A stretch of 26,932 nt of DNA from contig JARVKI010000190.1 of the NCBI GenBank assembly GCA_036674765.1, positions 1 to 26,932 on the forward strand, read 5' to 3'. Position numbers and translations under genes: made by a program. This stretch comes from Seiridium cupressi (lineage: Eukaryota > Ascomycota > Sordariomycetes > Amphisphaeriales > Sporocadaceae). Numbering within the stretch: position 1 is the stretch's first letter; each line of letters starts with the position of its first letter. Shown piece after piece: positions 18,640 to 26,932 of this stretch. Below the pieces are notes generated by a model. It had not been told where the DNA came from. It did not search any database and worked only from the letters and a program-made list of their open reading frames with translations.

Positions 18640-20196
18640 TTGGTCCATTCTCCCAAGCCACTGTTCTAGAGCCCGGCGGTCGAACTTGCCGCTGAGGAGC
18701 AGTGGCAGCGATAGGATGGGTATAATGAATGAGGGCACCATGTATCTTGGCAGGGTATACTCTAGGGAGGCTGATAAGTCAACTAAAGCACTGGACCCGA
18801 GAGCCTCAACCGCTAGTTCAATATAACCCTTGCGATTGCCTGGGAGCTCCAAGGCTGTCGTTAGCACAACAAAAGCTACCAACCGTTCCTTGCCACGTCC
18901 TTTGCGCGCAAAGGAGACAGCGGCCGAGCGGACTGTTGAATGTGCATTGAAGTGATGTTCGATTTCGGCCAATTCGACTCTTTGACCTCGGATCTTGATT
19001 TGCTGGTCCTTTCGTCCAAGGTAGATTACACTTCCATCTTCTTGGAAGCGAGCTAGATCTCCAGATTTGTACATCCTCCGCTTTGTGGTAGAAATGTTCG
19101 ACCATGCCGGGTCGGTGATGAAAGCAGCGGCGGTTTGCTCGGGACTTTTGAGATACCCTCTTCCAACCTGGCGACCCTCGACCAGGATCTCGCCCACAGC
19201 GCCTATAAGACTTAGGATATGATGATTCGAGGGGTTGACGATCCAGATCCTGCTAGAGCGGGCCTCACCAAGATTAGCTCCACTGTCAGATGGCCGGAAC
19301 TTTCTTATGAGTACGGCTACCGCGCACTCGCTTGGGCCATAATTGTTAAACAAGCCAATGGAAGGCGTAGTGGTCCACATCTTGACAAGATCATCACCTA
19401 AGATCTCACCTCCACTAACTAGTGTCTTGAGGTGTGGCACATCAGCTGGCTTCAGAGTGCGGATAACGGTGGCCGTCAAATTGGCCCAATTCACCCGAAA
19501 GCTTTCCATCGCGAACGCCAAGTCGCCTAGGCGATCCTCATCGGATGGAATGCATACACATGCACCGTGCGTCAAAGTACAAACGAGCTCTTCAATACTT
19601 ATGTCGAAAACAAAAGAGGCGAATTGAAGGACTCTAGACCTCGAATTCATATCCAAGGATGGCCCCAAGACCCGCGAGTAAGCTTGGATTGACTGGTGCT
19701 CCAAAACACTGCCTTTAGGCTCCCCAGTGGTCCCTGAAGTGAAAATCACGTAGGCGGCGTCGCTTGGTTTTACTCCCGTGATTGGCGCTACGTCTGCGTC
19801 TTGAGAGAATGTGGCAAAGAAAGCCTTGTCAATGACAAGCGGGCTTGCGACCATATGCCGTACCAGATCAAAATTCTTGGTGGATGTAAGAATGATGGTT
19901 GCGTCCACTAGATCTACCACGTATTCCATCCGAGCCTTTGGGTAGGCTGGATCTAGAGGTACGCAGGCTCCGCCGGCTCTAAGAATCGAGAGAATTGCTA
20001 CAACGGACCACTTTGACTTTTCAAAACAAAATGGTACGAAAGTATTGGGTTTGACCCCGAGAGAAATCAAATACGAAGAAAGCGTGTCCGATAGAGCCCA
20101 TAATTCATCGTAGGAAAGGTTGCCATCATGAGCACAAACTGCCTGGGCATGCGGGGATTCCAAAGTCCGCTGCTTGATGGTCTCGTGCAAGCATAT
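18640..20196 (-). other. NRPS A3 (adenylation) domain, intact
   Basis: Within the 1,089-codon open frame 20,403-17,134, residues about 70-590 form a full A domain. LSYDEL (98) is followed by LRAGGACVPLDPAYP (141), YVIFTSGTTGEPKG (218) and FASFVFDISIEE (261). NNYGPSE (353), GEILVEGRQVGRGYL (404), YKSGDL (445), GRKDQQIKIRGQRVE (463) and SGKFDRR with the A10 Lys (571) complete the set. All ATP and aminoacyl-binding motifs look functional. By-eye alignment with GrsA gives a tentative pocket code D-I-E-N-V-G-N-V-A-K. The acidic residue at the third position is unusual enough that I assign no amino acid. Confidence 0.93.
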
Positions 20197-20249
20197 TTCA
20201 GGCTCGGCATCGTCTGGAACGTTTGATAACAATGCTTGTTGAGCTTCAT

Positions 20250-21600
20250 CACAGACCTGAAGTTGACCGAACTCGATGTTGGGATTATCAAGTAGTGATG
20301 ACAAGATTCGTGTCATTGTTGTCATCATACTTGATGCAAGGCTCTTTGGCAGAAATTGCAAACCATAATTCAGTATCATCGTGGCCCCTGTATCAGAATA
20401 CAAAACGTCGAGAGATATATCAAACTATACTCTTGTCAGTTGCTGGAATTACGCAGGTGAGATATATCAAAACTTACCTCAGAAGGCGTGGTAACATCGA
20501 TTGGCGTCATACACAAAGTCTGATTCGAGGATGCCTTTGAGGAAATGCCTTTATGCAGCACATTTACCGCCGTATTGAAGAGGCGGTCACCTTGTAGCCC
20601 TAAGGCATGATAAACCTTAGCCAATGAGTAGTGCTGAACAGGGAGGCTTTGTGCAAAATCATCTTGCAACACCCGAGCCAAGTCTATCACACGCATCCCG
20701 GGACTGACGTTAGTGCGACAGACTAGAAGCGTCACTAGGGGGCCAAGCATGTCTTGGACTCCTGGCACATCGATATCACGACCTGATGCCAGATATCCAA
20801 AGCACACGTCTTCCCGATCAAGAAATAGGGCAAGGATAAGTGCCCATAAAGTGCTAGAAAGAGTTGCAATGGTAATACCTGTTTCGGAGCACAATCGAAG
20901 AAGCTGCCTGATTTGAACCGTACCAAGCCTGCGAAGCTCCTGTTCCGAAGACTGGCTATCTTGATCGCTGTTCATCTGCTTTGGGAACACACAAGCTTCC
21001 ACCCGAGACAGAGCTACCTCCCAGTAATGTTGTACTGTCCTGGGGTCTTGGTTTACCAAGTAAGAGATAAAGCTAGCATACGAGGGCGCGTCTGGTTTGA
21101 GGTGGCCTTCGAAAGCAAGGCAAAGCTCATGGACGAGAATCTGAAGTGAGGTAGCATCACCGAGGGCATGGTTAAACTCAAACGTGCAATAAACCTCGTT
21201 TCAAACCTTGCACATTGTGAGGCGGTGGAGCACTTTGAGCGAGGCCGGCTTGAGCGACAATTTACCGCGAAGATGGTCAAATTCTGCAATTTCGATAAGC
21301 GATACCTCAGAGGAAAATTGTCGCAATAGGACCTGTACAAGGTTGTAGTCTTGTAGCGGGTACTCAACAAAGGCTGTCCTTAAAACTGTATGGCGTGCGA
21401 TCATATCTTGCCATGCGTTATGGAATTTGGAAACAGTGTCGTGAATGTCCGAACTAGAACCTAAAATCTTCCAAGTTATGTGTTGGTCGTAGATTTGCGA
21501 AGATCGTGCTTGAGCAAGGAAGATCCCTTTTTGCATTGGCGAACAGGGATAAATGTCCTCGATATCAGCCGGTTAAATACCGAGTTTTGAATAACAGTAT
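20250..21600 (-). other. NRPS C3 (condensation) domain with intron and stops
   Basis: Reads LGI, a TAA stop, PADIEDIYPCSPMQKGIFLA, IARHTVLRTAFVEY, a TGA at 21,203-21,201, then FEFNHALGDATSLQILVHEL. The last is HHxxxDxxS with second His and Asp kept. IATLSSTLWALILALFLDRE, DVCFGYLASGRDIDVPG and RLFNTAVNVLHKG follow to PSE at the intron, then FDISLDVLYSDTGA. Sequence and frame connect back to T2 (same frame as the T2 Ser) through an AT-rich linker with two more TAA codons. No E domain lies between T2 and C3. Confidence 0.85.
20425..20477 (-). other. NRPS intron in C3, 53 bases
   Basis: Donor gtaagt, branch aactgac, acceptor tatag. Phase 0, joining TTPSE to FDISL. Same length and same position in the domain as the introns at 23,789 and 17,114. 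Confidence 0.8.
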
Positions 21601-21739
21601 TTTACGAGATCCTTTTACGTTAAGTGAGACGTTATTGGAAGGAGGGGATAGCTCGGTATTATACGGGTATGTGATGGACTGGAATTTTTCTGTTCTATGC
21701 CTGAAATTCTTATCTTGCTTCTGATAACGACTGCGAGCT

Positions 21740-22264
21740 CCGTAATCGTTTTACGTTGGAGGATAGCTTAAAATGTGATAATAATGCCACTCGCGCGATT
21801 ACGAAACGCGATTTTTATGGCTACGATCGAATCGCCACTTAGGTTAAAAAACGATTTATTAATATTAACCTTAATTACCGGGAGATTTAATATTTCCGCC
21901 TAAATCTTTTATATCTTTTTTTTAGTAAAGGTTCGGGGTTACGCTTAACCGAACGCGTTTTTATTAATTATTTAAATTTACGTATTAACGTTATTAAATT
22001 ACCGGGATATTTATTAACGATCCGTTTTATTTAAAAGAAATATTAATAATTACATTATAGGAATTTAAACGGTTAAAATTATATAAATAAATAATTTTTA
22101 TTAAGTTTTTTTTAAAATATTATAATTTTACGCGTTAAATTATTACGATATAACGGCGTTATTAAAAATATTTACTTTTACGTTAAAACCGGGTTTTTTA
22201 TCGTTGCGTTATAATAACGCGATACGTAAATTATAATTATAAGCTTACTTTTTAGCGGTCCGTT
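21740..22264 (-). repeat. RIP-destroyed A2-T2 segment, paralogous to 26,400-26,870
   Basis: Very AT-rich DNA that aligns base by base in the same orientation with about 26,400-26,870. Differences are mainly C/T and G/A transitions. Shared words include ttaaattaccgggatattta and ttacgcgttaaattatta. The T2 end still reads SGDSIVAIKIAFRNRASG with the carrier Ser at 21,830-21,828. This is the end of an adenylation domain and the carrier domain, duplicated between modules 1 and 2 and mutated in both. Confidence 0.85.
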
Positions 22265-23548
22265 TTAAAGGATTATAGCTATTATATATTCGATATCTGG
22301 CAGGCCTAGGAGGTAGTGCTTTACTTCCTCTAGCTTTACGCGTTACCCGTTTACTTTGACCTGGGCATCTTGACGCTTTAGGTAGATGAGAGACCCGTCC
22401 AGGTTCTGCCGGACGATGTCGCCCGTCCTATAGAACCGGTAGCCTGATTCGCGAGCCTATTTAGGTCGTGCCACGAAGGATCGGGCCGTTTCCTGGGCAT
22501 CCCCGTGGTATCCTTCCGCCAGATTCGGACTCTTAATGAGCAGTTTACCAGGACTTCCGATCGGCACCAGGCGATCCGATCCAGGCACGACTACCCATAC
22601 GCGACATCCGAAGGGCTTGCCAATGGAGTTACCTGCTCTGCCCTCGACACTATCGACCACCTCTGCAGTACATGCGACACAGGCCTCTGTCGGCCCATAA
22701 AAATTGATAAGCACGGCTTTGTCATGCCAGTGATGGACAAGGTCCCGCCCGAGCGGTTCTCCGATGGCAACGATGGTGAGCCCCTGGCTCCTTAACCGCC
22801 CTGGCGGGATCAGCCGTAGTACCGTGGGTGTGAGGAAAAGCCAGTCCAAGCTTGACTTTTCGATGAACTCGACGAGTCCGTTCATGCGCTCTGCCTCGTT
22901 CGGCACACAGATAGTCCCGCCGCAGTCGAGGGTGGAGAAGATCTCGCAGATTATGGCGTCCCACGTATACGCGGCGAACTGGAGCGCCCTTGACTTCTTG
23001 CTGAGCCGATACGCCTTGGCGCTCTCTGTTATGCCTCCACATGCCGCTCGATGAGAAAGAACCACACCTTTCGGTATACCTGCGGAGTCCGAGGTGAAAA
23101 TGATATAGGCCCGATCCGAAGGCTCCACCCGGGGTTATTGGAATTTTGCGGCAGCCGCCGTGCTGGCCACATTCTCCACCATAACTGCATATAATCCAGG
23201 TCGCTCTATGTCCTGCGCCTTCTGGTGGGTGTCGCGTGAGCACAAGACCACGGCTGCCTCTGTTATGTTAACCAGGAAGCTCAGACGACTCGGGGGGTGC
23301 GCCGGGTCGAGGGGCACGAAAGCTCCGCCGGCTTTAAGCACGCCTAGCATTGCAACAATGCCCCATACAGACTTCTCCATACTGAACGGTACAGCGCTGC
23401 CTCGGCCCACGCCGAGCTGTGTCAGCCTCCCAGCCAGACGGCACGCCAACTCATCCACCTCTGCATACGTCAGAGTGAGCGCTGTGGAGACTGCTACCAT
23501 CTTCGTGGGCTGCAAGGGGGCTTGGCGCCGGAACCGATCGTGGACGGT
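22265..23548 (-). other. NRPS A2 (adenylation) domain, interrupted
   Basis: Motifs in order: LTYAEVDELA (A1), LKAGGAFVPLDPAHP (A2), a TAA stop at 23,137-23,135, and AYIIFTSDSAGIPKG (A3). Next come FAAYTWDAIICEIF (A4), NFYGPTEACV (A5), GKLLIKSPNLAEGY (A6), YRTGDI (A7) and [12 protein letters not shown] then a stop then RVKLEE (A8). The A3 phosphate loop FTSGSTG reads FTSDSAG, a damaging Gly-to-Asp change. Lining the pocket up with GrsA by eye gives a tentative code D-A-C-F-V-I-F-V-A-K; I do not assign a substrate. Beyond A8 the sequence dissolves into RIP-mutated DNA. Confidence 0.85.
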
Positions 23549-23639
23549 GCCGATATCAGGAGCCACTATCTCATCGGCATACCAGTTCTGCGCCTTGGAC
23601 GCGTGCACTGGACTGAACAGGCGAAGATCTTTGATATCC

Positions 23640-24951
23640 TGTCGCGGATCCGCGAGGATAGACGTGATGGCCTGATGAACTGTGCTGACGATGGCCTCTG
23701 CTTGTTCCTTAACGAGACAGGAGCTCCAATAGCCCAAGGACACTGCCACCGTCGTGGATAGATCCCTGATTATGAGTGACGCGTCGTACTGCGTAATGTT
23801 AGCGTGCTGAATAGTAGCGGCTCAATATTAATACTGCTTACTTCCGAGGATAAATCCGCGTTGACTCCTTCCAAGACGGTCCAAGACTTGTTGTACTGAG
23901 CCTCGGCTTCTGGCCCGAAACCAAAGAAATTGACAGTAGTGTTGAACAGCTGCTCGCCGCCGCGGAGACCTATGGTGTGGAGCATCTTCGCCAGAGAGAA
24001 ATGCTGGTACGGAAGGCTGTTCACGTAACTGCTCTGCATACTTTCCAGTACAGCGAGGAAGCTTGTCGACCCTCCGAACTGGGTCCTACTCACCAGCAAC
24101 GTGATCATGGGCCTTATAATGTCCTGCGATCCGGATACGGGGACGTTGCGTCCCGAGCCGAGCGAACCAAATGAGACGTCGTCGGACCCTGTGAAAGATC
24201 GTAATACAATCACCCATATAGCACGGAAGAAAATCGCAAGGGTGACACCCGATTCCCTGCAGAGCGCCCGGACCGCGAGCGTTATTTGTGCAGACAAGAT
24301 GACCTCCTCTTGGACATACGCAGACTTTGCAAAGTCGGCTGGCTGTAATACTGGGAACTTGCAGATTGCGGCCCCAGCCAGTTCGTCTCGCTAATAAGCA
24401 GTCATGGTGTCCGGTTCTTGATTGACCAGGTGTGCGATGAAGTCGCGGTATTGTGGTATGCGGTCGTCGACCCAGAACTTACCATCGTTAAGCTCAAACG
24501 TGAAGTCCTTGACTAGTGTGGCGAATGACTCTGCGTCGTAAATGGCATGGCTGATAATAAGTCTAATGTAACCGTCGCCTGCAGGGGTCTGAAAGACTGT
24601 ATATTGGGAGTTGCCACTTCTGTTCCGATCCTCTGCCTCCTCGTCTTTGGTAGTTGCGTATATGTCCATCAGGCTATCTACCTTGCAGAACTCCGACGAT
24701 GGAGCTTGTCGGGATAAGACGACCTGGAGGAAAGGACCGGCACGCTCACCGATCTCGACGAACCGAGTTCGTAGTATTTGGTGCCGCCGAACAACTGCTT
24801 GCCATGCCTGCTGTAACTCGTGGGCATCTATTATGCCCGATGGGGTTTTGACACTCCATATTAGCCGATTCCGGTAGAGACTAGATGATCGGGATTGTGC
24901 CAGGAGCATGTCTTCTTGCATTGGCGAACAAGGATAGATATCCTCTATTTC
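23640..24951 (-). other. NRPS C2 (condensation) domain with intron and stop
   Basis: Starts VEIEDIYPCSPMQEDMLLAQ and includes VVRRHQILRTRFVEI and ISHAIYDAES (the HHxxxDG motif as SHAIYDA, with His and Asp kept). After DTMTAY a TAG replaces the Trp usually seen (AYWRDEL). The same frame goes on through VTLAIFFRAIWVIVLRSFTG, DVSFGSLGSGRNVP, LPYQHFSLAKMLHTIG and LFNTTVNFFG to LSSE at the intron. It resumes as YDASLIIRDLST and ends before A2. It would couple the T1-bound donor to the A2 amino acid. Confidence 0.85.
23789..23841 (-). other. NRPS intron in C2, 53 bases
   Basis: Donor gtaagc and acceptor acgcag, with gctaac as a likely branch site 15 bases from the end. Splicing joins LSSE to YDASL in phase 0, giving the usual E-x-D strand near the end of a condensation domain. 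Confidence 0.75.
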
Positions 24952-25067
24952 CACCAGCTCTCTGATGCCGAGCTGGGAGCGGCAGCTGTCCATCACCTCG
25001 CCTAACGCGGCGTACGACGTTAGTCGGAGCAACGGATAGTCGTGGAGTGTGGCCTGCGGCTCCGACG

Positions 25068-26286
25068 TCTCTGTCAGCCGAATCACCGCCCGTAGTGAAT
25101 CCTGGCAGTGCTCTATCCACCTCGTGATTCGCTCCTCCTGCGAAGACCCAGCCGGGTAGCTGACTCCGACGGCGAGCGAGCCTTGCTCCCAAAAAGCCGC
25201 GACCTCGAGCACAGCCATCCTCTTCGCGGCACGAGGCTCCGACATCCACTTACGTGGCCCGGAAGTGGCTCGAAGTATGGACTCGTCCCCTCCAAGCCTT
25301 TGTAGGTCGTCGAACGCCTTGAACAGAACCTCCATCGGCTGCTGGCCTAAGGCCACATCGCTCTCTTGACTCCGACCTAGATCTTTGACCATTTTTATTA
25401 TCGCTGCTAATCTCGCGCGGCTTGGTTCTTGCTGCCCGTGGGCTGTATCCACTCTCGGGATAACGACCGGGTAGATGTTCGTAAGTCGGCCTACAGTCCT
25501 TGTCATGTCGATATCGCTATGCTGTCGCCCGTCTCCTTTGCTAAACACCACCGGCAGTTCCCGGTCGCTGAATACACGCTCAAATGCATGCAGCATGGCG
25601 GCCATGATCAGCTCAGCCGTCGTAGTGCGAAACGCGTTGTTGCATGAAGTCATTAAGGCCTCCGTCTCTTGGGACGCCACTGTGAAGCCGGCCTGGCGCC
25701 CGTGGCCGTAGGAGGCTTTCGGGCCCCAATACTCGGGTATTCCGTCCAGGGACGGCACAGCGCCCGATGGGACCGTCTCTGACTTGCCTGAGCGCCAGTC
25801 GATCCAGCCTTGATACGAGGTGGGCGACGGATGCATTAGAGTGCCAGCACGCAAGATCTCCTCCAGATCTGCGTAGATGATACGCCAAGACTCCATATCA
25901 ACGACCAATCCGTTGGCCATCAGAAGGGCATAGTCTGGCCCCTGTCGCAGGTGAACGAGATCGGCAGAGAAGACCGGGTCGTCCTCTATCGCCGCAGTCC
26001 TTTGATTACTAGCCCAGATCTCCTGTATTTCCTCGGCGGTTTCGAGCTGGTGAGTGCGCCATACCCAGGATTTAGGCTCGTCCCTCACCAGCCTCTGCTT
26101 CCATTCGCCACTGGCGTCCTGCCAGAAGCGGGCGCGTAGCATCGAATGGCGGCTGACCAGGAGCTTGACGGCTCTGAAGATCTCGTCGCCCTCGAAATGA
26201 CGGCCTACACTGAGGAGGAACCCGTGGAACAGGTCGTGCTGCGAACTAGTGAGCTGCAGCAGGGTTTGCGGTGGCGACAGGTTGAA
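25068..26286 (-). other. NRPS E1 (epimerization) domain, active motif lost
   Basis: Frame order is LSPPQTLLQ, SRHSMLRARFWQD, LMANGLVVDMESWRIIYADL, RTTTAELIMAAMLHAF, VVFSKGDGRQ, TVGRLTNIYPVVIP, and LGQQPMEVLFKAFDDLQ. This is the E1-E7 motif series of epimerization domains, which convert the carrier-bound L-residue to D. The catalytic HHxxxDxxSW reads NGLVVDMESW, with both His replaced. EGHGRE reads SKGDGRQ, and the usual Trp/Phe after TVG is Arg. The fold is open and full length (about 405 residues), but chemistry is probably dead. It may be old decay preceding the stops, or a structural-only domain. Confidence 0.85.
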
Positions 26287-26369
26287 CGCTCGCTCTAACG
26301 TCTCTTTCTGCGCTAATGTCTTCGTCGCACCAGCTCCGTTGAGCGAAGCGAGCTCGACGATCGTCTTTC

Positions 26370-26500
26370 TCCGTAAAAGATCCTCCACCGTTACAGCAAT
26401 GCCACTCGCGCGACTGCGAGACGCGACTTTTATGGCTGCGATCGAGTCGCCACCCAGGCTAAGGAACGATTTATCGATACTAATTTTGGCTACCGGGAGA
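26370..26500 (-). other. NRPS T1 (peptidyl carrier) domain
   Basis: Reads SFLSLGGDSIAAIKVASRSR followed by a helix with VEDLLRRKTIVELAS. The phosphopantetheine-bearing Ser is at 26,445-26,443 and is intact, and the frame continues into E1. Immediately upstream the sequence turns AT-rich, so A1 and the front of T1 are lost to RIP. Confidence 0.85.
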
Positions 26501-26932
26501 TTTAGTATTTTTACTTAAATTTCTTATATCTTTTTGTCGGTAAAAATTTAAAGTTACGTTTAACCGAATGCGTTTTTATTAATTATTTAAATTTATATAT
26601 TAACGTTATTAAATTACCGGGATATTTATTAATAATCTGTTTTATTTAAAATAAATATCGGTAATTATATTATAAAAATTTAAACGGTTAAAATTATATA
26701 AATAAATAGTTTTTTATTAAGTTTTTTTTAAAATATTATAATTTTACGCGTTAAATTATTATAATATAATAACGTTATTAAAAATATTTATTTTTACGTT
26801 AAAACCGGGTTTTTTATTATTATATTATAATAATATAATATATAAATTATAATTATTATAATAAATATATTATTATTAAAATAAATTTTAAAATAATATA
26901 TTAATATTAAATTTATATTAATAAAATATATA
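26400..26932 (-). repeat. RIP-destroyed A1-T1 segment and adjoining element end
   Basis: From about 26,400 to 26,870 this matches 21,740-22,264 (see there) and carries more mutation; several CpG kept in the other copy are TpG or TpA here. Above about 26,860 the match ends and the sequence instead matches, inverted, 1,021-1,097. A RIP-mutated element therefore seems to begin inside A1 and to run off the window. Confidence 0.75.

Larger units (their letters stand above)
16889..26932 (-). pseudogene. multimodular nonribosomal peptide synthetase, C-terminal part, RIP-damaged, continues past the right edge
   Basis: One minus-strand gene can be traced by domain order: [A1, destroyed]-T1-E1-C2-A2-T2-C3-A3-T3-CT, ending with the stop at 16,889. 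Three phase-0 introns of 53 bases join the open pieces. The frame is broken by TAG 24,393-24,391, TAA 23,137-23,135, TAG 22,459-22,457, TAA 22,345-22,343 and TAA 22,267-22,265. A heavily mutated stretch follows, then TAA at 21,575-21,573 and TGA 21,203-21,201. Several stops sit where Trp or Gln is expected, fitting C-to-T or G-to-A mutation. An NRPS selects amino acids on A domains, carries them as thioesters on T domains, joins them on C domains, and in fungi often cyclises the product with a terminal C domain. The N-terminus and any earlier modules lie outside. As it stands the gene cannot make the full enzyme. Confidence 0.93.

Noticed and set aside
21740..22264. Unrelated AT-rich intron or spacer in the NRPS
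   Set aside because: Aligns with 26,400-26,870 and retains the GDSI carrier motif and coding frame traces.
24391..24393. TAG as a true gene end separating two NRPS genes
   Set aside because: Coding continues in the same frame through the rest of the same condensation domain, so it is an internal nonsense mutation.

Overview
The window looks like an accessory or subtelomere-like region of a filamentous ascomycete (Pezizomycotina). The signs are short 50-53 base spliceosomal introns with GT..AG ends, a multimodular nonribosomal peptide synthetase (NRPS) with a fungal-type terminal condensation domain, and AT-rich blocks almost empty of CpA/TpG, the footprint of repeat-induced point mutation (RIP). 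Species cannot be named from sequence alone. Most genes are broken, so the window is largely a gene graveyard around a few intact reading frames.

Left part (1-5,800). A RIP block (about 1-1,600) is followed by an arylsulfatase remnant on the minus strand, an apparently intact medium-chain (ToxD/enoyl-reductase-like) oxidoreductase on the plus strand, and a frameshifted 6-phosphogluconate/3-hydroxyisobutyrate-type dehydrogenase. The last lies between two inverted CAA-tailed retroelement ends. Two copies of a dispersed repeat (about 1,594-1,682 and 5,330-5,416) also lie here.

Middle (5,690-16,900). In order: a decayed non-LTR retrotransposon (RNase H and zinc-knuckle end), an LTR-like repeat, an intact FAD-dependent monooxygenase (minus), a GH18 chitinase pseudogene whose catalytic DxxDxDxE motif is altered, a small MADS-box-like ORF, and minisatellite-like repeats. 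Then come a TPR pseudogene and an ankyrin pseudogene (both minus, probably pieces of NLR-like genes), and a RecQ helicase remnant (plus) whose 5' end abuts the ankyrin remnant at a sharp junction.

Right part (16,889-26,932, minus). The C-terminal end of an NRPS, open beyond the right edge: A1 (RIP-destroyed)-T1-E1-C2-A2-T2-C3-A3-T3-CT. Three 53 base introns occupy equivalent sites near the ends of three condensation domains. A1/T1 and A2/T2 share a duplicated segment that RIP has destroyed in both copies. Outside it the reading frame is interrupted by only a few stops, several compatible with C-to-T or G-to-A changes. The last unit (late C3-A3-T3-CT) is open and has good motifs, but the epimerization domain has lost its HH motif. 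The NRPS, monooxygenase and ToxD-like reductase could be relics of one secondary-metabolite cluster, but this rests only on proximity.
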